Of a DNA stretch of 64,000 nt, positions 1 to 7,923 are shown in pieces (position 1 is the first letter of the stretch; each line of letters starts with the position of its first letter). The notes below the pieces were generated by a model. The model ran no database searches and was not told the DNA's origin. It was given only the letters and a program-made list of their open reading frames with translations. This stretch comes from a bacterium (lineage in GTDB: Bacteria > Auribacterota > Auribacteria > Auribacterales > Auribacteraceae), in NCBI GenBank assembly GCA_024233545.1, contig JACKPL010000001.1, positions 62,001 through 126,000 of the forward strand. Reading direction: 5' to 3'. The position numbers and the translations under genes are program-made.

Positions 1-13
1 GTAGGGAGAATAT

Positions 14-580
14 ATGCGCGCCGGGTCAAAAGGATTTACCCTAATAGAACTTATGGCAGTAGCAATCATTTTGCTTATCCTCGTAGGGTTAGGAGTGCCT
101 GCAATACGGTATCATTATGGAAAATCAAAAAAGAATAAAGCGATTGCTCAGCTTTTACGGCTTGAAACAGCATTGGAAAATTATAAAAACGATTTAGGCG
201 CATATCCTGTTGTCTTGACAGAAGCCGAATATTTCGGCGATAGCGGTTCGGATAAAAATAAACGAAGCGTACTCATTCAAGCATTGAGCGGGTTTGACAA
301 AAATAAGAATAAACTTGCGCAATATTGGAATGATTCTGATTGGCACGGGCCGTATTTAGAGTTTACTGCAAAAGAACTGGATGCCAGCGGACAATTTATC
401 GATCCATGGAAACAGCCGTATCTTTTTGATGGAACGGCAGGTGGGCGAGCGCTCAAAAATCTTCAATCGTTTGATATTGTGTCGCGCGGCGAAGATAAAC
501 AATGGGATAGTTCAAATGCCGGCAATCCGCTCAATGATGACAATATTGTCAATTGGACAGGCGATTTTACTGCTCAATAA
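14..580 (+). CDS. Type II secretion major pseudopilin GspG-like
   Basis: Pseudopilin of the type II secretion (or related type IV pilus-like) fibre, exported and assembled in the inner membrane. The N-terminus has a short basic leader ending at Gly7, followed by Phe8 and the motif FTLIE with Glu12 at mature position +5, the class III prepilin-peptidase signature. A hydrophobic helix follows (about residues 10-30). The C-terminal half has the GspG-type pattern DPWKQPYLF then FDIVSRGEDKQWD, ending in an acidic NDDNIVNW segment that corresponds to the calcium-binding end of GspG. At 188 residues it is a little longer than typical GspG (about 140-150). A GGGAG ribosome site precedes the ATG. It is the first visible gene of a tightly packed operon; upstream secretion genes probably lie outside the window. 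Confidence 0.88.
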   Translation: MRAGSKGFTLIELMAVAIILLILVGLGVPAIRYHYGKSKKNKAIAQLLRLETALENYKNDLGAYPVVLTEAEYFGDSGSDKNKRSVLIQALSGFDKNKNKLAQYWNDSDWHGPYLEFTAKELDASGQFIDPWKQPYLFDGTAGGRALKNLQSFDIVSRGEDKQWDSSNAGNPLNDDNIVNWTGDFTAQ

Positions 581-595
581 AACAGGAGATTATAT

Positions 596-1051
596 ATGAA
601 ATCAAATCGCGGGTTTACCTTGCTGGAGTTATTGACGGTTATCGGGATCATTGCCATGATCGCCGGTTTTCTGTTTCCAACCATTGGTAAAGTAAAACAT
701 CAGGCGCGGGTGTCGCGCGCGAAGGCAATGATTGAGACAGTTGCCATGGCATTGCATGCATATCGGACTGACTGGGGGGTGTACGGCCCAACCGAAAACG
801 AACTCAATGATGATGGTACGCTCTATGCCATGTTAACCACCGGCAAAAAAAACGGCCCGTATCTCGAATTGAAAGGCAAAGATATTACCACTGTCGGCAG
901 TGTGAAGAAAATTACCGATCCGTGGAACGGGATTTATGAGGTGTTTGTCGACACGGATGGAGGAAGCAATGCGGTGCCGGCAAACAATTCATACAGCTTT
1001 GATATCTCGACGACAACCCCTGCCGGTGACGAAATAAATAACTGGGATTAA
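596..1051 (+). CDS. Second GspG-like pseudopilin
   Basis: Second pseudopilin of the operon, 151 residues. The leader ends at Gly6, then FTLLE with Glu11 at +5 and a hydrophobic helix. It keeps the GspG-type features GPYLE (about residue 90), TDPWNGIYEVF and a C-terminal SFDIS...DEINNWD segment, so it looks like a paralogue of the preceding gene rather than a GspH/I/J subunit. It starts 15 bases after the previous stop, with AGGAG in that spacer, so co-transcription is clear. Two GspG-like subunits in tandem are uncommon in a classical gsp operon; which one is the major pseudopilin cannot be decided from sequence. Confidence 0.82.
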   Translation: MKSNRGFTLLELLTVIGIIAMIAGFLFPTIGKVKHQARVSRAKAMIETVAMALHAYRTDWGVYGPTENELNDDGTLYAMLTTGKKNGPYLELKGKDITTVGSVKKITDPWNGIYEVFVDTDGGSNAVPANNSYSFDISTTTPAGDEINNWD

Positions 1052-1054
1052 ACA

Positions 1055-1660
1055 ATGAACACATTTGAGCGCGGCATATCGTTACTTGAAGTTCTCGTTA
1101 CTATTACGATTATGGTAATCATGGCGGCTTTGACTATTCCGATGATGACGCAGTTTGGAGAAAATTTGAGTTTGGCATCATCATGCAGACAGGTTTCCAA
1201 TATGCTTCGCCTTGCTCAACGGTATGCTATAAATTACAACGCTGTCTATCGAGTGGATATTTCTCCGCTCAATAATTGGGCGGCGGTCTACTCAAATGAT
1301 TCCGGCGGAACAGTGGTTGGAAAAATCTATTATCCTCCTTCACTGATACGGCTTGCGACAACGACTGTCAACGGAATCACAGCGGCAGATTTGGTGTCGG
1401 ATTCATCGATTGTCTTTTATCCGCGCGGCAGTGCCAGCACATCGGCATATATTCATGTTGTCCGTGCCAACTCGGTATTCGGCGGAGTCAAAGATTCGTT
1501 CGATGTCACGATAAGCGATCCCGTATCATATTATCAATCAGGGTTTAATTATGAAGATGTTTCGGCGGATGAAAAAGAACGCTGTTATACAGTGCAGGTT
1601 TATGCAAATACCGGCAGAGTAAAACTGCATAGAAATGGTGTGGGGGGGCCATGGGAATGA
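1055..1660 (+). CDS. GspH/FimT-like minor pseudopilin
   Basis: Minor pseudopilin, 201 residues. The leader ends at Gly7, followed by ISLLE with Glu12 at +5 and a hydrophobic helix. The segment after the helix (SCRQVSNMLRLAQRYAINYNAVYRV) matches the GspH/FimT pattern, where helix alpha1 ends in a LRxARxxAI-type sequence that leads into beta strands. It starts three bases after the preceding stop, so translation is probably coupled. Assignment to GspH rather than another minor subunit rests on the second position in order after GspG and on the post-helix pattern. Confidence 0.78.
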   Translation: MNTFERGISLLEVLVTITIMVIMAALTIPMMTQFGENLSLASSCRQVSNMLRLAQRYAINYNAVYRVDISPLNNWAAVYSNDSGGTVVGKIYYPPSLIRLATTTVNGITAADLVSDSSIVFYPRGSASTSAYIHVVRANSVFGGVKDSFDVTISDPVSYYQSGFNYEDVSADEKERCYTVQVYANTGRVKLHRNGVGGPWE

Positions 1661-2136
1661 AAGTGCGGTGTTCTGTTTGCTTATCAAAAAAGTGGTTTGA
1701 GTGCGGGTTTACCCTTTTGGAAATATCTGCGGCGATTGCCATCCTTGTTGTGGGTATTCTGAGTATTCTTGCGCTCTATCCCGTTGGGCTGGTAACCGGC
1801 AAACGAGCTGAAGATAAGTTTGTCGCGTCCGGATACGTTCAGGAACTGCTGTCGGAATTGGAAATAATGAACGACAGCAACCCGCCGTTTGTGGCCAGCG
1901 GAACATTTAAATTCCAGCGAAAATTTCATAACGACGAATATTTTTATATTTATCGAACTGAAGATATAAGCGGTGTTGCCATACCCGGTGAAACGGTGTT
2001 ATATCCGGCAAATATGTTTTACGTACGGGTGGCGATTTATACCAGCGACCGGTTTGCAGGCGGAACAGAAACAAATCCCGCAACGCCGACGGGCAAAGCA
2101 ATAAAAACGTTCAGTACGTTTATGATGAAGGAATAA
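1651..2136 (+). CDS. GspI/PilV-like minor pseudopilin
   Basis: Minor pseudopilin, 161 residues, overlapping the previous gene by 10 bases. The leader is long and basic (to Gly19), then FTLLE with Glu24 at +5 and a hydrophobic stretch that includes AIAILVVGILSILALYP, typical of GspI/PilV proteins. A second ATG two codons later is an equally possible start; a G-rich run just upstream may serve as ribosome site. Its place between GspH- and GspJ-like genes is the usual order H-I-J-K. The C-terminal domain is not specific enough for a firmer assignment. Confidence 0.75.
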   Translation: MGMKVRCSVCLSKKWFECGFTLLEISAAIAILVVGILSILALYPVGLVTGKRAEDKFVASGYVQELLSELEIMNDSNPPFVASGTFKFQRKFHNDEYFYIYRTEDISGVAIPGETVLYPANMFYVRVAIYTSDRFAGGTETNPATPTGKAIKTFSTFMMKE

Positions 2137-2139
2137 TCG

Positions 2140-2979
2140 ATGCGGCATACTACCCATAACAAGGGATTTTCATTACTCGAACTCATGATAGCGGTCAGCA
2201 TCATGACGGCGCTCGTTGCAATGCTGGTGACTATTTTCAATACTTCCATGCGGGTATGGAGTGCTAGCGATTCAAAAGTAGAAATCCGGCAGAATGCCCG
2301 GGCACTGTTCGATCGTCTTTCCACCGATATCAGTTCGATTTCCATCGATGCGGCAAACAGCATAAATTGTATTGTCATGGCGGATGCGATTTATTTCGTT
2401 TCACGCGCTATATACCGTAACGGCTCAACACAATTGACCGGATACCAGGAATGCGGGGTCTTTTACCCAGAACCGGACGGCAATGATACGGATTTTACCG
2501 ATGATGCGGTCAAGTACGTGTCACGTCATTCATTAAGCGGCAGTTCGTTTGCTTTTGAAGATAGCTTTACTACTCTATTGGGATTGGATTCTCAGGAATT
2601 GGCAGGTTATGTTGTCGGGTTTACGGTGGAATGCTGGAACCATCTTGACAACTCGTGGCTGGATTGGCAAAACTGGCCCGGAGCTCCCTCGAATCCTGCG
2701 TGGAATGTGCTTAATCCCGTTACGTCGAACGATCCCGATGCATTCGATTATGTATCATCCGATCCGTCAAATAAGGGGATAATGCCGCGCAAACTGCGGG
2801 TAACCGTCAATTTTGTTCAGCCTGATACAGCGGAGTGGATAAATATGCTCAATTCGGCTAGCTTCAACAGTTATGTCTCAGGATACAGCGGATCGAATCG
2901 GCAGAAAGCAATCGGTAAATTGACCGACCAAGGGTTTGTTGCAGAATATTCTTTCACCATCGTGTTGCCCGAAACGTAA
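2140..2979 (+). CDS. GspJ-like minor pseudopilin
   Basis: Minor pseudopilin, 279 residues. Leader to Gly9, then FSLLE with Glu14 at +5, a hydrophobic helix, and the GspJ/PilW-like continuation with QNARALFDRLSTDIS, a pattern in which a polar helix precedes the globular domain. It starts three bases after the GspI-like stop. It is longer than typical GspJ (about 200), the extra length lying in the middle of the globular domain. Known GspJ proteins form the tip complex with GspI and GspK; the next gene encodes the GspK partner. Confidence 0.78.
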   Translation: MRHTTHNKGFSLLELMIAVSIMTALVAMLVTIFNTSMRVWSASDSKVEIRQNARALFDRLSTDISSISIDAANSINCIVMADAIYFVSRAIYRNGSTQLTGYQECGVFYPEPDGNDTDFTDDAVKYVSRHSLSGSSFAFEDSFTTLLGLDSQELAGYVVGFTVECWNHLDNSWLDWQNWPGAPSNPAWNVLNPVTSNDPDAFDYVSSDPSNKGIMPRKLRVTVNFVQPDTAEWINMLNSASFNSYVSGYSGSNRQKAIGKLTDQGFVAEYSFTIVLPET

Positions 2980-2996
2980 ACCGGCGAGGTAATTCT

Positions 2997-5954
2997 ATGA
3001 AACTGTCTCATATGGGTACACAAAACAGCGGCATGGCGTTGGTGGTCACCCTGCTTTTTTTGGCGTTGCTTTCTATGATAACGACAACGTTCATTGCCAA
3101 CATGAATACCGACAGTAAAATTGTGTCGAATCTTGATGTGGATACATCTGCAAAGTATATTGCTAAAGCGGGTTATTATCATGCATTGAGCGTTCTCAAA
3201 GCTGACGGAGATTTCATCAACGCCGATGCTAGTTTTGAAGACTATGATTGGCGCAACGATATCAACCCTGCATCCAGCGATGATTGGGGCGCTTTGTTTA
3301 CCGGTTCGGACGTTGACCTTGCTGAGACAATTACCCGCTCGACTGGGCAAATAAGCGCCGGTACGCCGGATGCCCGCTGGATATATCTTCATGCGAAGCC
3401 GGGTGATATCAATTCGCCGGTTATCGGACGGTATGCGGTATTGATTCAGGATGAAAACGCACGGCTAAACATCAATACAGTAGGCGCTCAGTATGATGCT
3501 GTCGAAGCAACTCAACAAGGCGCGGCAGTGGATGAAATCGATTTGGAAGATTTATTCGAACAGTTGGGAACGATTAGCAATGGGCTTGCTTCAACAATTG
3601 TGTCGTCGCCTCTTAAACCCTATTCGTCTATTGAAGATTTATATAAAATCAGCGGAATTGGACAAGCTCAGCTTGAGATTCTCGGCCGGTATCTTTCTCT
3701 TAATTCATCCGACCATGAGATGTTTTATGAAAGTTCTGGAATTCCTGATTATTATAATCCTCGTATTCAGATGAATTATGAAACCCGCATTGATGCACTT
3801 GCCGGTGATTTTTTTCATCATCTCCTATGGAGCGATCCGGTGAAAGAGATTCTTGCGGCAATCAATCTAATGGATTACCGTGATTCAGATCATGTGCCGA
3901 TGTCTTTTTCTGAAGAAGAACTTGCTCAGGACATGAACGGCGATTCGACCATTAGTTCCGCCACGGTTGCCTACGGAGTTGAAGGAATTCAAATCAACGA
4001 AGTACTCTGCGATGCGTGGGCTGAAGTCGAAGTAACTAATGCGTCATTTATTACCCTTGCATCGGGAACATTTACCGTAGGCGGGACATACGCAATCGGA
4101 ACATCAACAGATTTTACTTCCATTGCGTCGGCTACGTTTGAAGTGCCGTGGGAAAACGGAGTTTATACCGTTAATGTGTATTCTCATTCCGAAGCTCCGA
4201 GCGATGATATTTTCTGCAGAGTCGAAGGTGTCGGGTACGATACTGTCCCGTCCGGCAGTTTCAAAGATTTTGCTATTACGGTTTCCGATGGTTCAATCAC
4301 TATTGAGGTAGAAGACCCGTTGCAATTGGAAAGCGGTGTTCCTGCAGGAACACAGATTCCCAGCAAATTCTATAAAATAGAAATAAAAGCAGGCGACTAT
4401 ATCGAAATAGTCAATATCAGCAGAGAACCGATTACGCTTGAGAGCGGCTGGCAGATAGTTTGTGATAACGGTACGCCGCTGGTGTCTGCTGATGACCGAA
4501 CCTATCATTTGGCGGCAGATGTAACGCTTAACGGCGTATCATATACCTCAGCAGTTGATCCGAAAACGGTGTCGTATAATTATCTCATTCTGACCAACAG
4601 CGAACGCGCATTGGACATTATTTTCGGAACGACTGTCGACGGAGTATGGGATGGCGGCGGAACAGTTGCGATACCGCTCGATTCATCGAATAATCCGACA
4701 TTTTCTTTGCTTGATGCCGGAGACGATTCCATCATCATTCGTGATTCTGCCGGAAGCGTGATTGATGTGATTTCTGCAAATTCGCCGAATACTTTTTCTG
4801 TTGAAGGATATAAAATTCCAGGTGGGCTTACTGTCGGTATAAGCCGTGAGAAGGTATCGCCGGATTATGACCGGATTATCGGAGGAGCGGCGGTTTGGCA
4901 AAATGCTTCAACACCGGCAAATACAGCGGGATATACCGGCACCCCCGGTAGCGCCAATGCAGGAAATAATTACTATTCCACGGTGAAAGACAGTGCAGTG
5001 ATCAATCCGTTTTTTCTCTATGATATGCCGAAAAATGAATTTATCAATAACCCGTCGAGTGCGCTTATATCGTTGAATGCACGCCTTGCGCTGGTTGCGC
5101 GCCGCATGGGATTTGTATCGTATGAAACGCTTGCCGAAGATTATTTGCGTAAAACAAACTGGTCGCTCAATAACATTAGCGGCAACAATTATCTAGGGTT
5201 GTCATCAGGGGCTGTTTCCGGTTCGAAAATAACATGGAAATATAATGCGGGCGTATCGCCGGTGAATGACGGAGAATACCGCATTTTCCTTGAAGGGCTC
5301 AACAGCGATGAGGTGCATGCAGTGTATGGAACTTATTTTGATACGGGTTCCAATTCGATAGTATCTAAACAAATTTCAACGACGTTTAATGATGACCGGT
5401 TTGCGTGCTTAAATGGTGTGTATGCAAGTGGAAAAGACGACCTTTTGCCGTTTAAAGTATCGCAAGGATTGTTAGTGATACAGGATAATGCTGATCCTTC
5501 TACCCCAGTAACAGAAAATTCATTAGACCGGCTTGTGTTACAGCCATCGGGATTTATTCCCTTTATTCATGGGAAAATCAATCTCAATACAGCAGATGTA
5601 TACACGCTTGCCGCCATACCGGGGGTAGACTCGGCTCTTGCGTCGAATATTGTCAATTATTCATATGGCGGAGCGTTTACCGATCTTCGTGAGTTGATGA
5701 GTGTCTCAGGTATGACATTTTCTCAGTTCTGTAAAATGTTTAATTTAGTTACTGTTCGGTCAAGCGGTTTTCAGGTGATTGTCCGCGGGCAGGCTATCCG
5801 CGATGCGAATAACAACGGTGTCTTTGATGACGGCGATGTTGTTCTGGGCGAAAAACAATGTTTTGCATCTGTTGTCAGAACAGTGGAAAAAAATGATAAC
5901 GAACAGCCTTCAGCGATAACGTTTTTGCCCCGATATTTTTATTGGGACGAATAA
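2997..5954 (+). CDS. GspK-like pseudopilin with inserted lamin-tail-like domain
   Basis: Very large GspK-type tip pseudopilin, 985 residues against about 300-350 for classical GspK. The N-terminus has the GspK pattern SGMALVVTLLFLALLSM without the strict Glu+5. The motif ARLNINTV (about residue 158) followed by a region with helix-hairpin-helix-like spacing (SSIEDLYKISGIGQAQL, about 205-225) is typical of GspK. A segment from about residue 330 (IQINEVL) through GDYIEIVN (about 466) to about 590 resembles a lamin-tail domain as found in bacterial surface proteins. Near the C-terminus GKINLNTADVYTLAAIPGV (about 860) is a ComEA-type helix-hairpin-helix. A GAGGT site precedes the ATG. It closes the pseudopilin operon. 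The lamin-tail call is by pattern only. Confidence 0.78.
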   Translation: MKLSHMGTQNSGMALVVTLLFLALLSMITTTFIANMNTDSKIVSNLDVDTSAKYIAKAGYYHALSVLKADGDFINADASFEDYDWRNDINPASSDDWGALFTGSDVDLAETITRSTGQISAGTPDARWIYLHAKPGDINSPVIGRYAVLIQDENARLNINTVGAQYDAVEATQQGAAVDEIDLEDLFEQLGTISNGLASTIVSSPLKPYSSIEDLYKISGIGQAQLEILGRYLSLNSSDHEMFYESSGIPDYYNPRIQMNYETRIDALAGDFFHHLLWSDPVKEILAAINLMDYRDSDHVPMSFSEEELAQDMNGDSTISSATVAYGVEGIQINEVLCDAWAEVEVTNASFITLASGTFTVGGTYAIGTSTDFTSIASATFEVPWENGVYTVNVYSHSEAPSDDIFCRVEGVGYDTVPSGSFKDFAITVSDGSITIEVEDPLQLESGVPAGTQIPSKFYKIEIKAGDYIEIVNISREPITLESGWQIVCDNGTPLVSADDRTYHLAADVTLNGVSYTSAVDPKTVSYNYLILTNSERALDIIFGTTVDGVWDGGGTVAIPLDSSNNPTFSLLDAGDDSIIIRDSAGSVIDVISANSPNTFSVEGYKIPGGLTVGISREKVSPDYDRIIGGAAVWQNASTPANTAGYTGTPGSANAGNNYYSTVKDSAVINPFFLYDMPKNEFINNPSSALISLNARLALVARRMGFVSYETLAEDYLRKTNWSLNNISGNNYLGLSSGAVSGSKITWKYNAGVSPVNDGEYRIFLEGLNSDEVHAVYGTYFDTGSNSIVSKQISTTFNDDRFACLNGVYASGKDDLLPFKVSQGLLVIQDNADPSTPVTENSLDRLVLQPSGFIPFIHGKINLNTADVYTLAAIPGVDSALASNIVNYSYGGAFTDLRELMSVSGMTFSQFCKMFNLVTVRSSGFQVIVRGQAIRDANNNGVFDDGDVVLGEKQCFASVVRTVEKNDNEQPSAITFLPRYFYWDE

Positions 5955-6072
5955 TAGAGTTGTCATGCAGTCCCTCTATTCATAATGATAAGTCCTTGCC
6001 GTTTAGTTAACGCTATTGCGCAACATATCTATGGAAAGCAGTTTTGGGATCGAGATCGGTACGAATATTTTA

Positions 6073-6102
6073 TTGACACTTGCAAGAGATAGGGCATAAG
6101 AT
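6073..6102 (+). promoter_or_regulatory. Candidate sigma-70-type promoter
   Basis: TTGACA at 6073-6078 and TAAGAT at 6097-6102 separated by 18 bases, in the gap between the pseudopilin operon and the small lipoprotein gene. The -35 box is a perfect consensus. It would give a leader of roughly 30 bases before the ATG at 6142. Confidence 0.5.
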
Positions 6103-6141
6103 TATGCTGGTAAATCGATGATTTTAATAAGGAGGGGAAAA

Positions 6142-6369
6142 ATGTTAAAACGTATTTCAATAATGTGTGTACTAGCGGTGACGCTGTTCTGCAATGCCGG
6201 ATGCGTATCGGAATGGGTTAATCAAGCGATAGGAAAAGCACTTGAAGACCCTGAACCGCTTGTAACGCCGGAGAACCCTGATGAACCGCTCTTTGATCCG
6301 GAATCTGAACAATTGATAGAGCATTCGACTAACGAGGATATAAAAGATCGGTTTCAAAACGTACAATAG
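6142..6369 (+). CDS. Small predicted lipoprotein
   Basis: A 75-residue exported protein that I do not recognise. The N-terminus is a signal peptide with a lipobox-like end (C-N-A-G before Cys21; Asn at -3 is unusual). The mature part is acidic and proline-rich (repeated EP, PEN, DEPL), with no visible domain. The start at 6142 is chosen over an upstream in-frame ATG at 6118 because a strong GGAGGGG site sits at 6131-6137 and the signal peptide begins there. It is a single-gene unit, with its own promoter candidate upstream and a terminator downstream. Confidence 0.7.
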   Translation: MLKRISIMCVLAVTLFCNAGCVSEWVNQAIGKALEDPEPLVTPENPDEPLFDPESEQLIEHSTNEDIKDRFQNVQ

Positions 6370-6396
6370 TACTTCTAAAACGATCTAATTTTACTA

Positions 6397-6436
6397 TAAG
6401 CCCCTTTTGCCTTAAAAAGGAACAAGGGGCTTTTTG
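6397..6436. terminator. Rho-independent terminator between convergent genes
   Basis: Inverted repeat AAGCCCCTT / AAGGGGCTT around an A/T-rich loop, followed by TTTTT. It lies after the small lipoprotein gene and 18 bases beyond the stop of the opposite-strand trpS, so it may serve both. Confidence 0.8.
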
Positions 6437-6453
6437 TTAATTAAAATGTGTCA

Positions 6454-7428
6454 TTAGAACGAAACACCGACGGCATTACGGACACGGTCGAGGGTATTTT
6501 GTGCAATTTCTCGTGCACGCACTGCTCCGTCGCGGAGTACGTCTTTTATATAAGATATATCATTTTCGAGAGCGGACCGTTTTTCTCTAAACGGCTCAAA
6601 TTCTGCTTGGATTTTTTCGAACAGCGCATCTTTGGCTTCTTTATAGCTCATCCCGCCTTCCAAATACCGCTGTTTCATCATATTCTTTTCGTCTTCGGAA
6701 GCGAATAACGAATAGAGCGCAAACACTGAGCATGTGGAAGGGTCTTTTGGCTCCTCAACCGGAGTGGAATCGGTTTTAATGCGCATTACTTTTTTTCGCA
6801 AAACTTTTTCGTCTTCGAATAATTCGATTGTGTTGCCGTATGACTTGCTCATTTTCTGTCCGTCTATGCCGGGCACAAGCGCGTAGTTGTCTATGGTGTA
6901 TTCATTGGGGATAACAAGCGTTTCTCTGTAAGTAAGGTTGAACTTAGTAGCTATGTCGCGGGTAACTTCGATGTGCTGTTTCTGGTCTTTTCCTACGGGA
7001 ACTATTTCGGCGTCATACGCAAGGATGTCAGCCGCCATGAGCACAGGATAGGCAAATAAACCGTGGTTCGGCGTCAGCCCGCGGGCTATTTTGTCCTTAT
7101 ACGAATGACAGCGTTCGAGTAATCCCATGGGAGTGAGCGTTGTAAGTATCCATGTCAGTTCAAAGATTTGAGGTATATCCGACTGCTTGAAGAAAATAGT
7201 TTTTGCCGGGTCAAGCCCGATTGCCAAGTAATCCTTAGCAACGTCAAGGATATTGTTGTGGAGGACGGAAGCATCTTGAACAGTGGTAAGCGCATGGTAA
7301 TCAGCGATAAAATAGAGTGCGCGGTTGTTATCCTGCAATGCTATATGATGTTTCATCGCGCCGAAATAATTGCCCAGATGAACTTTTCCCGATGGTTGAA
7401 TGCCTGAAAGAATACGTTTCCCTTTCAC
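6454..7428 (-). CDS. trpS: Tryptophanyl-tRNA synthetase
   Basis: Class I aminoacyl-tRNA synthetase charging tRNA-Trp, cytosolic. The HIGH-type motif appears as PSGKVHLGN (residues 12-20) and the KMSKS loop as GQKMSKSYGN (about 190-198). With a GTG start at 7428 the protein has 324 residues, normal for the compact bacterial form. That start is preferred because AGGAG lies seven bases upstream and the family begins at KRILSGIQPSG. The longer in-frame ORF to 7557 would run through the end of the upstream gene (stop at 7460) and add 43 residues unrelated to the family. It is probably co-transcribed with the small exported protein upstream. No T-box-like leader was seen. Confidence 0.95.
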   Translation of the reverse strand: MKGKRILSGIQPSGKVHLGNYFGAMKHHIALQDNNRALYFIADYHALTTVQDASVLHNNILDVAKDYLAIGLDPAKTIFFKQSDIPQIFELTWILTTLTPMGLLERCHSYKDKIARGLTPNHGLFAYPVLMAADILAYDAEIVPVGKDQKQHIEVTRDIATKFNLTYRETLVIPNEYTIDNYALVPGIDGQKMSKSYGNTIELFEDEKVLRKKVMRIKTDSTPVEEPKDPSTCSVFALYSLFASEDEKNMMKQRYLEGGMSYKEAKDALFEKIQAEFEPFREKRSALENDISYIKDVLRDGAVRAREIAQNTLDRVRNAVGVSF

Positions 7429-7459
7429 AAATCTGCTCCTTACTGCGGAAGATGAAGGT

Positions 7460-7771
7460 TTACCTATGTGTCTGTTCAAGTTCGCTTCCGTAGACATCAA
7501 TGAGAGCGCCTGGGTCTTCGATTGCATTGAGCTTTGGAGATTCGTCAAGGGAATCAAACGAGAATTGAGCGCTGTTTGATGTGGTGATATCTCTTAGAGT
7601 ATCTTGCTTTATATATTCGTCGACTTTAACATCCGGCGGATTGATTTTCGGCTGTAATTCCTCAGTATCCGCCAAGATGGGCAAATCTTCCGATGGCGCA
7701 TCAATTGCATCTTCTGCCCAAAGCGCTGTACTGCAGAGTAAAAAAGCTATGCCGTAGATTATTTTTTTCAT
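7460..7771 (-). CDS. Small exported acidic protein
   Basis: A 103-residue protein of unknown function. It has a clear signal peptide (MKKIIYGIAFLLCSTALWA, cut likely after Ala19). The mature part is acidic and proline-containing, with no cysteines and no domain I recognise. AAGGGA lies upstream of the ATG. It stops 31 bases before the trpS GTG, so the two are probably transcribed together. Confidence 0.6.
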   Translation of the reverse strand: MKKIIYGIAFLLCSTALWAEDAIDAPSEDLPILADTEELQPKINPPDVKVDEYIKQDTLRDITTSNSAQFSFDSLDESPKLNAIEDPGALIDVYGSELEQTHR

Positions 7772-7923
7772 TTTTTCATCATCCCTTTTCTATGGTTTGT
7801 GTCAAAACGGTATTAAACCATTATTTAAGGTAATTTTCAAAAGAATATTACGCGTTTTCTCTCATCGGTATTCAAATAAAAAGTAGCCGCTAAAAAGAGA
7901 AAATTAGTGTGTAATAGCGGATG

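Noticed and set aside
7429..7557. Longer N-terminus for TrpS
   Set aside because: It overlaps the end of the upstream gene and lacks family sequence; the GTG at 7428 has a ribosome site.
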